Positions 1-12,069 of a stretch of 64,000 nt of DNA are shown piece by piece. Position 1 is the first letter of the stretch. Each line of letters starts with the position of its first letter. The notes beneath the pieces are model-generated. The model did not search any database. It was given only the letters and a program-made list of their open reading frames with translations, and was not told the DNA's origin. This DNA is from Sipunculus nudus (lineage: Eukaryota; Annelida; Sipuncula; Golfingiida; Sipunculidae), in the NCBI GenBank assembly GCA_026874595.1, contig CM049311.1:40675676-40739675 (forward strand), given 5' to 3'. Made by a program: the position numbers and the translations under genes.

Positions 1-160
1 TCGTAATTACATGTAAGAATTAGTCATATGTAAAACTTGGTGCCCCTGGAGCTTTTTATTGGGTATCTGCATTAATTTAGATTTTATAGAGAAAAGCTTA
101 AAAACCTTTAAAAATCTTCTTCTCTGAAACTGTCCAGGCAAACTGTCCAATGATTTTTTG

Positions 161-1180
161 CACAGCCTCAATCTGTTCATCTGCCTTGGGATAATATCAC
201 TCATATCTCAGCAGTGGTTTGACTTATCCACCTGAAATTTTGCAGGTTTATACATTCTGGACAATTTTCTCGATTTTATGACAGGTTGTGCCACCCACAT
301 TCACGTTTACCGTGCAGACATCCAAGCTCATATCTCGGGAACCATTTGACTAATTGGGCCAAAATTTTGCACGTGTATAGATCTCACATAGCTCTTCATC
401 ATAAGCAAAACTGGTGGCACCACCTGCAACCACTTATGCACAGTATCCATCTGTTCATCTGCCTTAGGATAAAATCACTCTTATCTCAGCAGTGGTTTGA
501 CATATCCACCTGAAATTTTGCAGGTTTATCCATCCATGACAATTTTCTCAATTTTATGTCAGGTGGCGCCACCTACATGTACATTTACTCTGCAGACATC
601 CAAGCTCATATCTCGGGAACCGTTTGACCATTCAGGCTAAAAATTTTGCACAAATGTAGCCCTTTGATAGCTTTATAACATACACTAAAAATGGTGGCGC
701 CACCTGCAACCACTTATGCACAGCGTTTATCTGTTCATCTGCCTTGGGATAAATTCTCTCATATCTCAGCAGTGGTTTGACTTATCCAACTGAAATTTTG
801 CAGGTTTATACATCCTGGACAGCTTTCTCGATTTATGACAGGTGGTGCCATCTATATTCATGTTTACTCTGCAGACATCCAAGCTCATATCTCGGGAACC
901 GTTTGACCAATTGGGCCAAAATTTTGCTTGTGTATAGATCTCACATAGTTCTTCATCATAAGCAAAACTGGTGGTGCCACCTGCAACCACTTATGAACAC
1001 TGTCCATCTGTTCAACTGCCTTAGGTAAAATCACTCATATCTCAGCAGTGGTTTCACTTATCCACCTGAAATTTCACAGGTTTATACATCCTGGACATTT
1101 TTTCGATTTATGACAGGTGGCACCACCTACATTTACGTTTATGCTGCAGACATCCATGCTAATATGCAACACACCTCACT
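161..1180. repeat. Four-copy tandem repeat, ~279-bp unit
   Basis: Units begin near 161, 439, 719 and 998, each at CACAG or CACTG leading into an ATCTGTTCATCTGCC segment, so the spacing is 278, 280 and 279 bp. Each unit carries the CTCAGCAGTGGTTTGAC motif, a CATCCAAGCTCATATCTCGG motif in the complete units, and one or two copies or variants of the palindrome GGTGGCGCCACC. The short frames inside are not coding. Confidence 0.9.
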
Positions 1181-1195
1181 CTATTCCCCTTGCCA

Positions 1196-1640
1196 CTTTT
1201 TTTTTTTTTTTTTTTTTTATTGATCGAAACAAAAACATACATAAATACATATATATGCACAGACACAGTAAAAAAAACAGACTTAACAAAGTCGAAAACA
1301 TTCAAGTCATATTAGACAAGGAACAGTGTGCATGGTTGTAACAGAACATTAAATCCCAGTCATAGTTTAGATACATACATCCATGGCTGACAGTATTTAT
1401 ACTAAGAGAAGGCAAATGCTTGTTCACGTAACAGTTGTTAAATATAATGTTCATGTAAAGGAAACGATTATACAATTCTCTTATTTTAACTTCTCTATCA
1501 ATTCTTTTCATTTTTTCTCATGGGTGGTTATATTACCCTGTCTTCTAGCAATATTATCCTCAATACTATTGCATTCTTTTTTGCCACTTAATCTATGCCT
1601 CACTTCACCCATTCCACTCTGATTTCTGCGGATACACATA
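1196..1640 (-). mobile_element. Poly-T-led insertion, possible retroposon (minus orientation)
   Basis: A run of about 24 T at 1196-1219 separates family A tandem-repeat sequence from about 420 bp that is unlike other family A copies. Read on the minus strand this would be a transcript-derived insert ending in poly(A). No coding domain is recognised and no target duplication was identified, so the class is uncertain. Confidence 0.4.
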
Positions 1641-1667
1641 GTTGCTTGTCTACTACCCATATTCTAG

Positions 1668-2010
1668 TTTTAAAATGTCCTAGTCTGAAACTTGCAGGTC
1701 TGAAATGTCCATTTTGCTGAAATCATAATGACTAAGGTAGATATGCAGGACTTAAAAGGATCAATATTAAATTTTAAAAATTAACCTCCATTCATACTCC
1801 CAAACTTTGCACAGGTTCGCATTAGGCCTGTAGGCCTTGTTTTTAAATGTCCTAGTCCGAAACCTGCAGGTCCAAAATGTCATTTTGCTGAAATCATAAT
1901 GACTAAGGTAGATATGCAGGATATAAGAGGATCAATATTGAATTTTAAAAATAAACTTCCATTGATACTCCCAAACTGTGCACAGGTTCGCATTAGGCCT
2001 GTAGGCCTTT
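1668..2010 (+). repeat. Duplicated 3' tail of family A (2 x ~172 bp)
   Basis: Two consecutive copies (about 1668-1840 and 1841-2010) both read from TGTCCTAGTC to GCACAGGTTCGCATTAGG and the AGGCCTGTAGGCCT hairpin. The copies differ by scattered substitutions. Elements of this kind can grow by tandem 3' tails, which would explain two complete termini in a row. Confidence 0.85.
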
Positions 2011-2013
2011 TTT

Positions 2014-5000
2014 AGCGAACCTGTGAGCTTGTGCAGTGGTGCGGTGTCATCCATCGTCTGTCGTGCGTCATGCGTCGTCTGTACGTTAACCATAGCTGTC
2101 TCAAAAATGGCAGGAGCTAGCATCACCAAATTTTTTGCAAATAATCAGTCATCCAAAAATCTATATTGGGTTTTGTTAATTTTTTTTCTAACTGCATTTT
2201 CTTAGATTTTATAGGGAAAAAGCTAAAAAAGCTTTAAAAATCTTCTTCTCCGAAACTGTCCAGCCAAATTGTCCAATATTTCACAGAAATGATCCCTGGA
2301 ACAATCTTTCTCAAGTTTGTTCGAATGGTTCCAGTTCAGAGATTTTTGGCCGAGTTACAGGAGGTTGAACTTTGTTAACTCTGCAAAAAAGCATATTAAA
2401 ATTTAAATCTCAGAAACGGCTGTAGCTATCATCACCAAATTTTATGCCAATGTTGGTCACATTGGTCATATCTGAAATTGAGGTATGGGTGGCGCCACCT
2501 GCACCGGCCTTTTTTGTACAGGGGTCATCAGTGCCTGTATCACACTGAGGGCTACAAAAAACTTCTTCTCTTAAACCATATGGCCAAATGTTTAATATCG
2601 CACAGAAATAATCCTAGGGTAGTGCTTTCTGAAGTTTGTTCAAATGGTCTCTTTTCAGTGACTTTTGGCTAAGTTATGGGAAGCTGAATTTAGTCATATG
2701 CCGTAAAATCTCCACTTAAAACCGCACTTCCGATTAAAACCGCACCCAGACTTCGCCGAAATTCCAGGCGAGACACCGCGAGGGGCTCAAATACTAAGAA
2801 CCCCCCTTTAAAACCGCACCAACTTTCGCTACGGAATGATTTGACAAAAGACAATCAAGCAATCATCTAGAAATGAACACGCGTAGGTTGCGACTCGGCC
2901 ATTCCTGTCCACTTTAAAAATTCCTTGGGCATTTTATTTAAACACATCATAACACTTTTTTGCAGGGTCACTCAAGCATGAAGTTTGGGAGGACGTAAGG
3001 GCCGGTGAACCTCTGCCTGTTTATACAGATTTTATATTCCATGCCGTATTCTTGTTTGCTACTGATTTGTCATTATATTTAGGAAAAAATATTCTGCTGA
3101 TCCATTTCAAGTCACTGTATATTTTAATTCTAAAAGTAATATTTTGAATTCTTAATTTTTGAAAAAATTCCATTTTCTGGAATTACTCGGAAGATTCAAA
3201 TCATTTTCATACCGGTTACTTCGGTATTATCTTCGTCACATCGTACGTTGACATCGCTCCATGTCACAATTTGCTGGTGCGTTTGAAAACATCGCTGGTC
3301 AACTTAACTAAATATCAAAGTAACTGAAGTTACCTTTTCGAGATACATACGTATAGGAAACATGACGCTTGAAAACGAGTGATTTCAAGGTAAAATTAAA
3401 GTGGCCAGTCCGGGCTAGCAAGTTTTTTTCCTGAAGAAAGTTTCCGTGTGGAGAGCCATTTTGTCAAGGCAGTGTTCGCGCAAGGCACGCTGGGACGAAA
3501 TAGGTGGCTGTTCTATTTACCACCCACCGCGTACAGCCGTTCAAAATATTCTTAGCAGAATTCCAGGGTTGTTTCAGCACATGGCGGCACTCAAACTTGA
3601 TTTTAAAACGATCGTCTGCCATTGTGTGACTCTTTACGATGTCAGCTTTTTATTCATTTTACGTTTTAAACAAATAATCATTGCTAAATAATTCCGCAAA
3701 TGGGTTTAAAGTGGGCTTTTATTTCAATTGTGCTTGACCATGCCCAACGAAGTGGACCGCTGTGTGTAACAGCAGGGTTGTTGTAAACGCATAATTTGGT
3801 GACAATTACCAAGATTTTATAACAAGTTATATATCACACGAAAACTAATCAGCAATATTTAATTCATAAATAACAAATAATCGTAAATAGTACATTTACA
3901 CACGGCTCCCATGGATGCAAAGAACAGCCTTCGAAAGTTGCAATATTATCGCCCACGCGCCGGCCCAAAAACGATGTCTATCAGGAAGATATTCAGGAAA
4001 CCCTTCTAGTATAAACCGCACAGTGCTTTCAGGAAATCAACCTGATTTCAAGATTTTGAATTTCTTGATTAAACCGCGGTTTTAAGTGGAGATTTTACGG
4101 TACAGCCCATTTTAGCTCAGTGGCTACAAAGATCTTCTTCCCAAAAACCACTGGGCCAAATTCTTAAATCTCACACATTAATTATCCTCAGATGTTGATA
4201 ATTCAAGTTTGTTCAAATGGTTTTGGTTCAGTGCTTTTTGGCTGAGTTACGGGAAGCTGAACTTAGCCAGTTTGCTGTATCGTCCTATATGAGTTATAAA
4301 CCTGCGAAGCGTTTTTGACTGATGCCACTGAAGCCAGTTTGTTAAATGTTTTACAAGAATAATTCCTACAATAATTGTTATAATAATTGTCATTAATGGT
4401 TCCACATGAATGATTTTTGGCTGAATTATGGAGATTGAATTGAGTCATTTCACCATATATGTTAGCTGTGTGATGCTGTTACATTTAGCTTGGCACCAGT
4501 TTATCAGCATCTTTTACATCATGCCACTAGACTTTTAGATTTCAGGTTATCTTTGGTTAATATTGACAAGAAAGATTTTTTAAAAGCTTTTAAAAAATTT
4601 AGATTTATGATTTAAGTTATTCATCATACCAGGCAATGTTACAATCATGGATATTCAGCTCTATGTGGCTATATAAAGACAACTGTACGTTGATTATAAA
4701 TTATTGGTATATCTACTCAAATTAATTCAAGAATTTGCCATCAGTGAGATATATCTGTATTTTAATTTTGCATTCAGTATGCATCCGTAATAATTTTACA
4801 TATATTCCTGATTTCTTTTTGATAAAAAGTCAGCTGAAAAGCATTTTGTATTGGGAAAATAAATTTCAAAGTTATTTCAAGTAGGGACCACTATTGTGTG
4901 CAGATGGCAGCACTTGGTTTACCATTGGCAGATTGCCAGTGCCTTGATGTTGGCCATTATTCAAGATGATGTCAGCTCTATAAATAGTTTTGGCACAGTG

Positions 5001-5773
5001 CCAGGATTTGAAGAAGTGCAGCCAGGTATAGGTCAAGAGTTCACTCAGTGCAGTAGCTGCATTCTATTAATAGCTTTGGCAGACTGCTCACTGCATCATA
5101 TTTGGCACCAAAGTTCAGCCTGAATCTGTTTATAGCTTTGGCAGACTGCCAACTGTGTCAGATTATGCAACAGGTCAAGAGTTCACTCAGTGCAGCCAGG
5201 TACAGGTCAAAAGTTCACTCAGTCCAGCCAGGTGCAGGTCAAGAGTTCACTCAGTGCAGTAGCTTGAGGCAGCAATTTGTCACAGGTCACTCGGGGCAAC
5301 TGCCTTTCTCACCTAAGCCTGGTCAGCTCCATGCATCAGACTCCAGGTAAGTTTGATGTATGGGCCTGATATTTTGACCTGTCTATTTGTCATTGATGGC
5401 TTTCTCGTAAACAAGACAGGTGTCCCCACCTACAATTACTTTTGCACAGTGTATGTGCCTGCTTATTTCTACAGAGGAATTTGATATATCAGCCTGAAAT
5501 TGGGCATATTTATACATATCGAATAGCTTTGTCTTATACAAGACTGGTGAGCCACTTACAGTAATTTTTGCACAGTGTGTCCCTGCTTATTCCTCAGGAG
5601 GGGTTAGATATATCAGTCTGATATTGGGCATATGTATATATCTATTGTTTCTTATTTAAAATGTTTAGTATTTGCATTGTTCATATACATGAGAAGTAAT
5701 GGTCCAGCATTGAAGCATTATACCTGGTGTATTTCCCAATCCACAGGTTCGCTTTAGGCCTGTAGGCCTTGTT
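2014..5773 (+). mobile_element. Family A element, full-length copy A1
   Basis: It starts AGCGAACCTGTG at 2014. The reverse complement of that 12-mer (CACAGGTTCGCT) sits just inside the 3' end at 5742-5753, followed by the hairpin AGGCCTGTAGGCCT and TTGTT. The body matches the copy at 18250-23313 almost throughout, including the AACTGTGTCAGATTATGCAAC and GTTCACTCAGTGCAG segments. No protein is encoded. It is interrupted by a 1.4-kb transposon at 2701-4100. It abuts copy A0 upstream head to tail, and a family B element follows 18 bp downstream. Confidence 0.8.
2701..4100. mobile_element. Inverted-repeat DNA transposon nested in A1
   Basis: The ends are perfect 25-bp inverted repeats: the left begins CCGTAAAATCTCCACTTAAA and the right ends with its exact complement, closing ...GATTTTACGG at 4100. 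The motif TTAAAACCGCAC recurs just inside the left end. The paralogous copy of the host element (around 20626-20650) runs straight from CATATG into the following CCCATTTTAGCT segment, so this is an insertion. No transposase frame is visible. A Tc1/mariner-like TA target site is possible because TA follows the right end, but this is not proven. Confidence 0.8.
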
Positions 5774-5790
5774 CTAATTTTTATGATTTT

Positions 5791-7476
5791 TTAGCTCAGC
5801 TGACTATAAGTCATCTGAGCTATAGTCATGGTCCATTTTCCGTCATCCGTCCATCTGTCGTGCCGTCTGTCTGTCCGGCCAGCCAGCCGTCCATCCGTCC
5901 GTAGATGTGGCACATTTTGAATTCATAAAACCTAGGAATCCAAATTTCGGCATAATGTTAGATGCCCCCAGAATCTCCTACCAAGCCAAAAAATGGGTCT
6001 TTGCGACTTTGTTCCTTTGAGAAATTAAGGAAAAACCTCAATTTTTTATTAAAAACCTATTTTCACACTTCAGGACTGCCTAATATCAAAACCACTCATC
6101 TGATTTTCCTCATATTTACCATAAATATTCCTCTATATAGTTCCTATGTACATGCCAGGAATTAGGTCTGTATTATATAATTTAAAAAAGTTATGGGCCC
6201 AAATATAATGCACTTTGTAAAAAATCAGGAAAAATATTTGGTCACTTAACACAAAAAAAATGTTAAAGCTAGGGACTTTTTTTCAGTAATATAACTTTAA
6301 TTAATCAAAATTTAATTGTATACCCAAAATTAGATCAAAATCTTTTAAATTTTTAAAAATATTAACAAAAATATAAAATTGGTACCTTAAATTTTGCCCA
6401 AATTTGACCATGGCATGTTTTTTTCTCGTAAGTATATTTAATTTATTTTTCACAGCCAGGATACATGTGGATTTAATCTGTTGAATTCTGAAATTTGAAA
6501 GTAAAGCTGAAAAATTATTCTAATTATTGAAGTTTTTCAGATGCTCTAATGTATTTGCATTTTGTATATCCAAGACCCCACTCTTGCTCACTACAGCCTT
6601 GCCTAGGTAACCTTATTAGTGATTAGAAAAGCTGTTTTGATCCAATTTGCAAAACTTTTCTTGAATATTAATTCAAGAAGTTATTCAAGAGGTGCCACAT
6701 TGTTCTGCTGTAGCATTTTAAAGAAATTATTTCCTTTTAAATAATTAAACAAATATAATTTAACCCATCAGTAGGCATAATTTGATAATATATGAAACAA
6801 ATCATGGATAAATAAAGATGCAATTTAAAATTTTGAATTCTGGAGTGTTATTTTCATACATTTTTTGCTTTGCAAATTTAAACAATATATTTTATAAAAA
6901 AAAAGAAATATATCTGTGTGCATAATGTGATGTTACCTGACTAAATTAAGTATGAATGTTGATGCAATTTAGATTTGTGAATCAATTTAAATATTCAGAT
7001 ATATATGATATACTGTAAATATATAGTAGAATTTATAAAACTAAAAAAAAAAATTACTTTACTAAAGAAAGAATCGGATCAAATGCAAATATTTGTTCAT
7101 TATTTTCCTGTCTCAGTAGAATGGAAATTAAAGTTATTTGCTTTGTTTTCCATCTCTCTGCTTGTTTTTAAATATTTAAAAATAATTTCATTTAAATTAA
7201 TTTTTATCCTTTATGTATATGCAGAGGTGCTGTAACTCCCACCAATCCCTGTAAGCACCATTGAATTTAATTCTGTATTCTGTATTTATATCCAAAGGTG
7301 TTGTAACTGTCCCCCCCCCCGCCCCCCCCCCCCCCCCCCCCCCGCCCTCCAGTCATTGAGCCCTAGTTCCTGAGCACTGAGGATAGTATTTATATTGCAA
7401 CTTCAAAATATCTATGGTGATGCAGTTATAACTGTCACAAACAGCTGAGCGCCGTGACCCATGGGGTCCCTTGTTT
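5791..7476 (+). mobile_element. Family B element E1
   Basis: It opens TTAGCTCAGCTGACTATAAG, which folds with the following AGTCATCTGAGCT into a 5' hairpin. It closes with CAGCTGAGC, then GTGACCCATGGGGTCCC and TTGTTT. CAGCTGAGC is the subterminal complement of the opening GCTCAGCTG. A GTCCGTCC-type simple stretch follows the 5' hairpin, as in other members. A 39-bp C-rich run lies inside at 7311-7349. No coding domain was found; the short open frame near 5962 recurs in E3 only because the repeat is conserved. Confidence 0.8.
7311..7349. repeat. C-homopolymer tract
   Basis: This is an almost unbroken C run with two G interruptions. G runs on the opposite strand could form quadruplexes. Run length is likely unstable and error-prone in assembly. 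Confidence 0.9.
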
Positions 7477-8076
7477 TTCTCTTTTAGACCTTCAAAGAAG
7501 CTGTCACCTGTAAACAGGGCACAAATCGTAACAGCTGGACCTAGAATCTTCTAACTCATCATGCTGGGAGGTCCATGGAAAGTCTCCTCTGAAACATGAA
7601 ATTAGTTCTCTGTTACCCATATCCTCCAAGCTATTGAGCTCAGAACTACCCCCCAGAATAATTAAAGATTTGATACAAAAGCTCCAGTATCTGAAAATCT
7701 AATGCGTTGATCACCATGATTCTTTACATGCATATTCATCATGGAGTGTTTCATCAGTTCCTGCTGACTAGTGGTGCCACAGATCCTGCAGACTGGTGGT
7801 GCCACCTGGATTTCTTCGTATTTTTACACATTTTGTCTCTATTTTTCAGACCATCAAAGATGTGGTTGTCTGTAAACAGGGCACAGATTGTAACCATTGA
7901 ACCATTGAAAAAATCTCCATTGAAACCTGAACTAAGGTCTCTGTTACCCATATCCTTTGAGCTATGCTTCAGTTGAATTTTGGATACCACCTACAAAATT
8001 TGGCATTCTGATGATAAAATTCCTTTTGTGAATGTCCTTCTAGACAGCTGAGTGCCATGACCCCTGGGTCACTTGT
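7477..8076 (+). mobile_element. Family B (B2 subfamily) 3' fragment with tandem units
   Basis: Two internal units about 362 bp apart both carry AACAGGGCACA..CGTAAC-type sequence (about 7515 and 7877) and a CTGAAATTAGGTCTC-like segment. The fragment ends with CAGCTGAGTGCCATGACCCC, a diverged family B 3' terminus. The same interior occurs in 28540-28843, 45826-46417 and, reversed, 48263-49765. It lacks its own 5' hairpin. Confidence 0.7.
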
Positions 8077-8089
8077 AATGAGTCCTCCT

Positions 8090-8139
8090 GGGTTGGACCC
8101 CCCCCCCCCCCCCTTTCTTAAATCCTGGATCAGCCCCTG
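8090..8139 (-). mobile_element. hAT-type MITE end fragment
   Basis: A C run is followed by AAATCCTGGATCAGCCCCTG. This is the complement of a CAGGGGC(T/G)GATCCAGGATT terminus, the same terminus seen at the right end of 47384-47592. Only one end is present here. Confidence 0.5.
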
Positions 8140-8422
8140 CCTACCTGACAGCATAACAGCTCAAACCACACACAGTGCTGAATCCACACCTGATTGGTGA
8201 ATATGAAAGCTATAAACCAGTGCAGAATTTATGTACAACAAGAATATTTAAACTAAAAACTTATGAACCCAACACTTATGAATCTTAATACCTCACTAAC
8301 CTCAGAGATAGAATGTTTTAGGTAATAAGGGAATATTGTCACAGACACAAGGTTTAATGGTTCATGCAAGTTTAAATTATTTTATATGATTTAAATTAAT
8401 TTTTCTTATGTTTAAATTTCAG

Positions 8423-8569
8423 ATTGTTCCTGTAATTGACATGGTTTTTAAATTCAAAGATCTGCCAGCTGCTTATGAGAAGGTAAAAAAGATGCATGGG
8501 CGAGGGAAAACTGTGATAGACTTTGATCAAATAAGCAGAAGCACAAATAAAACATCTGAACAAGAATAA
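8423..8569 (+). CDS. RTN4IP1: Last coding exon of an RTN4IP1-like oxidoreductase
   Basis: A pyrimidine-rich stretch ending TTTAAATTTCAG at 8422 is a good 3' splice site. The frame then stays open for 48 residues to TAA at 8567-8569. The peptide reads IVPVIDMVFKFKDLPAAYEK and continues through VKKMHGRGKTVIDF. This matches the C-terminal end of the zinc-free medium-chain dehydrogenase/reductase RTN4IP1 (also called OPA10 or NIMP): a Pro-Val-Ile core, an aromatic/Lys helix, and the family closing motif RGKTVI. The family protein is a mitochondrial NAD(P)H oxidoreductase linked to coenzyme Q biosynthesis and respiratory-chain function; this is family knowledge. The C-terminus runs about 15 residues past GKTVI, longer than I remember for vertebrates. 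Upstream exons were not found and are probably left of the window, which implies a last intron of at least 8.4 kb filled with repeats. A related quinone oxidoreductase is the main alternative. Confidence 0.75.
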   Translation: MVPVIDMVFKFKDLPAAYEKVKKMHGRGKTVIDFDQISRSTNKTSEQE

Positions 8570-9580
8570 AAAATTCCATTATTAAAAGGAGGTAAAGCCA
8601 GGTTTTAACATGTTTACATTACAGTTTACAGAAAAGTAAAACATTTTGTACTACTGTAGTAAATTGTTTGTGTTTATACTTCTTAGTTCAGTATATACCA
8701 CAGTGACACCACATTGCATTGGCCATATATATGTATATTATAGAAAACTGGTTGTGCTGCCCATAATTTGTATGCATTTTACATTTATTCTTGAGAATAA
8801 ATATTTCCAGCAGTCTATAAGACTAAATGTTTTTCAAACATGTGACTCAGATCTGCAGAATATCACTGAATTACTTCCGTATTTTTTGCTTAAGATTCTT
8901 ATTTAAGGTCCTATTACTCTAACTTTTGAATGGATTGGTGTAAAAGTTTTAAATGCTGATTTATCTTTGGGCAGTGTAAAGAAAACACAGGAATGTTGAT
9001 GCCATCAACATCTGTTATATTTTCATACATTTATGTTGGAAATGTTAGATTATATCAGAAATGTCTGAGAGCTCAACAGTCATGCAACGTCAATGGAATG
9101 TAAAGACTCAGCATCTTCTGTATGTATGTGTTTGTTATATATGTGCTGATAATTTCTTCAGAAATGAGTGGACAATTGAAAGGAACAGTCAGTTTATGCC
9201 AGAATATTTCTGTTAAAATACTCAGGATTCACTCCACAGAATATTCAATATTTGTTATGCTCATTGATAAGGATTGCTGTAGTGTTTTAGATAATTAATG
9301 CCTTGAATTGAAAGCCAGTAATAATTTGATCGTCAAATCAGGAATGAAAGTCAATTAATTTCAGTCATTGCATATACAGTTATTTTATCTTATATTATCC
9401 CCACCCAGTACAAAAGTACATTTAGTATGTATAGTCAAGCCCACTTTGTGTCATATTGGTTAATAGAAAATCCTGTTTATTGTCACATAAATCTGTATAT
9501 ACAATGGTTAATCTGACAGTTTAATATCATGGAATTTTGTCATAATCCCATTTATTGTCATGCTTGGAACCCTTGGCAGC
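8570..9580 (+). other. Probable 3' UTR and downstream flank
   Basis: This stretch follows the stop codon of the RTN4IP1-like exon and shows no sign of the repeat families around it. An AATAAA polyadenylation signal lies at 8796-8801 in an AT-rich context. The transcript end cannot be fixed from sequence alone. No RNA gene or other coding exon was recognised. Confidence 0.5.
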
Positions 9581-10096
9581 AGGGGCGTAACCAGACCTGA
9601 ACGTCAGTGGGGGCAAGACTCCAGAGGTTTCCAGATTTTGTACCAGTTGAGCTGAAATGCACTGCGTGTGTTTTAGGAGGTTAGGGAAAGTGCTCTGGGG
9701 CCCCCTCTCATCTTAAACTGAAAAGAATTCTGATTATTTTAATACCATAAACGCATGCAAAATGTATGGAATATGATGAACACATAAGGCCTACATCATT
9801 AAGTCTGCAGGCAAAATGCAAAATTCACACAAATCAAGGTTAATTTCAACATATATCAACATGACTAATATATTAAATACTATTAATAGTACTATAATAT
9901 TAAATATGACACAAGAAATAGTCAGATCAGTTGGCGGACAAATGTGTACAAATTTTTTACCAAACTCGATCATTTACCCCCTCATGGTTCTCTTTTTCAC
10001 ATCAGGCAGTTATTTGCAATTAACCACAGAATGACTGGTGATGCCATTTCAAATACATCTTTCAGATACTCCAGTAAAGAATTGTGGCTTCATTTC
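9581..10096. mobile_element. Possible hAT-like MITE remnant and unassigned sequence
   Basis: The segment starts CAGGGGCGTAACCAGACCTG, a terminus style typical of hAT MITEs, followed by a GGGGGC stretch. A matching right terminus was not found. The rest is AT-rich with no domain recognised. Confidence 0.35.
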
Positions 10097-12069
10097 TAGC
10101 TCAGCTGACTATAAGTCATCTGTGCTATAGTCGTGGTCCTTTGACCGTCGTCCGGCCATTAACAGGGCACCTTTTGAAACCGTTGGTTCTACGAATCCAA
10201 AATTTTGCATACAGTAAGATGTCCCCAAAATCTCCTACCATACTGAAAATTGGGTCACTAAGACTTTGCTCCTTAGAGATATGGAGGAAAAACCTCCGTT
10301 TTCCATTAAAAACCCATTGTTACAGTTCAAGACTGCCTTTTCTCAAAACCACTGATCTGAATTTGATCATAATATATATTCTTATTCTTCCAGACATTTC
10401 CTATGTACATACCAAAAATTAAGTCAGTATTGCCTGATTTGTTGAAGTAATGGGCCCAAACATAATGCACCTTGTAAAAAAAATTAGGAAATATATTTAC
10501 TCCTTTAACATAAGAATTGCTGATACTAGAGACTTTTTTTTCAGGGATATAACTTTATTTAATCAAGATTCAATTGTATACCGAAAATTACATCTGAATT
10601 TTGCCATTTTTTAAGTTATTAGCATAAATATAAAATAAGTTCCTCAAATTTTGCCCAACTTTGGCCATGACACAGTTTTTTCCTGTAAGTACTGTGTATT
10701 TAATTTTCACAGCATGTATACATTAGGATTTATTCTGGTAAAATCAGAAATTTGAAAATAAAAGCTGCAAAATTAGGCTAGTTATTGAATTGTTTTTGAA
10801 GGCTCTTGTTGTATTCCTTAACATTGTCAAGCAGTCTGCTTTGGTCATTGTAGGTCATTCAGTGCAGCTCTCTATGCTCCCCAGGCTGTTGTTATGTAAT
10901 CCCATCACTCTGGCAAGCCCTCTCTCTTTTTGAGCTTGATCAGGCTGTCTGCAGTTAACACCACAGGGACCTATTTTTCTACATTTTAGAGCTGATTATA
11001 GAAAAACACTTAGATGCTTATTACTCAGGAACCATTGGTGGATTTTCACAAAACTTACTATGATTATTGGGACTGATAGTCTGTACCTGCTATACAAGTT
11101 TGGTGGCGCCACCTTCAATTTCTGATTTTTAATGAATTTTTCTTGGATTTTTCAACTTTGGGTTTGTGAGCGGGATATCTCGAAAAGGATTCACCGTAAG
11201 AATTTTATTTTTTCGGTGAAGATGTATATTGACAAAATCTTGGTCAAGTTCAAAGATGGGTGACCTTGACCTATTTTTCTACGTTTTAGAGCTGATTATA
11301 GAAAAAACATTTAGAAGCTTATTTCTCAGGAACCATTGGATGGATTTTCACAATACTTACTATGATTATAGGGACTGATGGTCTGTAACTGCTGCACAAG
11401 TTTGGGGGCGCCACCTGCAATTTCTGATTTTTTATTGAATTTTTCTTGGATTTTTCAACTTTGGCCTTGTGAGCGGGATATCTCGAAAAGGATTCACAAT
11501 AGGAATTTTATTTCTTTAGTGAAGATGTATATCGACAAAAATCTCGTTCATGTTCAAAGATGGGTGACCTTGACCTACTTTTCAAGGTCACAGAGATTAT
11601 AATAGAATAAAACTTATTTTTCAGGAAGCATTTGGTGGATTGTTATGAATCATGGTACATACCTCTCCATTTTAAATTTGTAACTGAGACATGTACAGAT
11701 ATACATCCATGTGAGAACAGATATTTAGTACTTGTTACTGTTACCACCTCTAAACACTGTTCTTTTGGCTGAGGGCTTTTGTCAGCTTTTGCTGATATTC
11801 TAGTTATAACACTGTTAACCGTAGGCCAATTTTTTGTCTTGATGCATCACTAAATCGTTTCAGGCCAAAGCTTTCATTTATTACACAGTGCTTTTGCTTT
11901 AGCTCATGTCCATTATTCTATAATTTACAGTTTCATTTTAGCAGGGCCATATTATCTTAGCTTTTCAAATGGTAATATACATGGAAAATCAAAAGAAATA
12001 AAAATGTTTTGCAGTTACTAATTTTTTTCAAAATATAGCTGAGCGATGTGACCCATGGGTCCCTTGTTT
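10097..12069 (+). mobile_element. Family B element E2
   Basis: The 5' hairpin start TAGCTCAGCTGACTATAAG is at 10097. The 3' end TAGCTGAGCGATGTGACCCA, then TGGGTCCCTTGTTT, is at 12036-12069. The interior has two tandem units whose GACCTATTTTTCTAC motif recurs exactly 300 bp apart (10968 and 11268), with a partial third at about 11572. Exact or near copies of GGTGGCGCCACC lie at 11102 and 11403. No protein is encoded. Confidence 0.85.

Larger units (their letters stand above)
1..2010 (+). mobile_element. Family A element, 3' portion (copy A0)
   Basis: This is the right-hand part of a repeat family seen again at 2014-5773 and 18250-23313. Bases 50-160 match the interior of those copies (the segment around CTTCTTCTCTGAAACTGTCC). 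It contains four tandem 279-bp units and a separate poly-T-led insertion near 1196-1640. It ends with the family 3' signature: CACAGGTTCGC followed by the small hairpin AGGCCTGTAGGCCT. No coding capacity is visible. The 5' end lies outside the window. The HINE-type (Helentron-associated) assignment is inference from architecture. Confidence 0.75.

Noticed and set aside
5962-6165. Recurring short protein MPPESPTKPKNGSLRLCSFE
   Set aside because: It recurs as a frame in E3 (32773-32976) and partly E2, but only because the family B DNA is conserved there. Frames break in other copies, so it is not a conserved gene.
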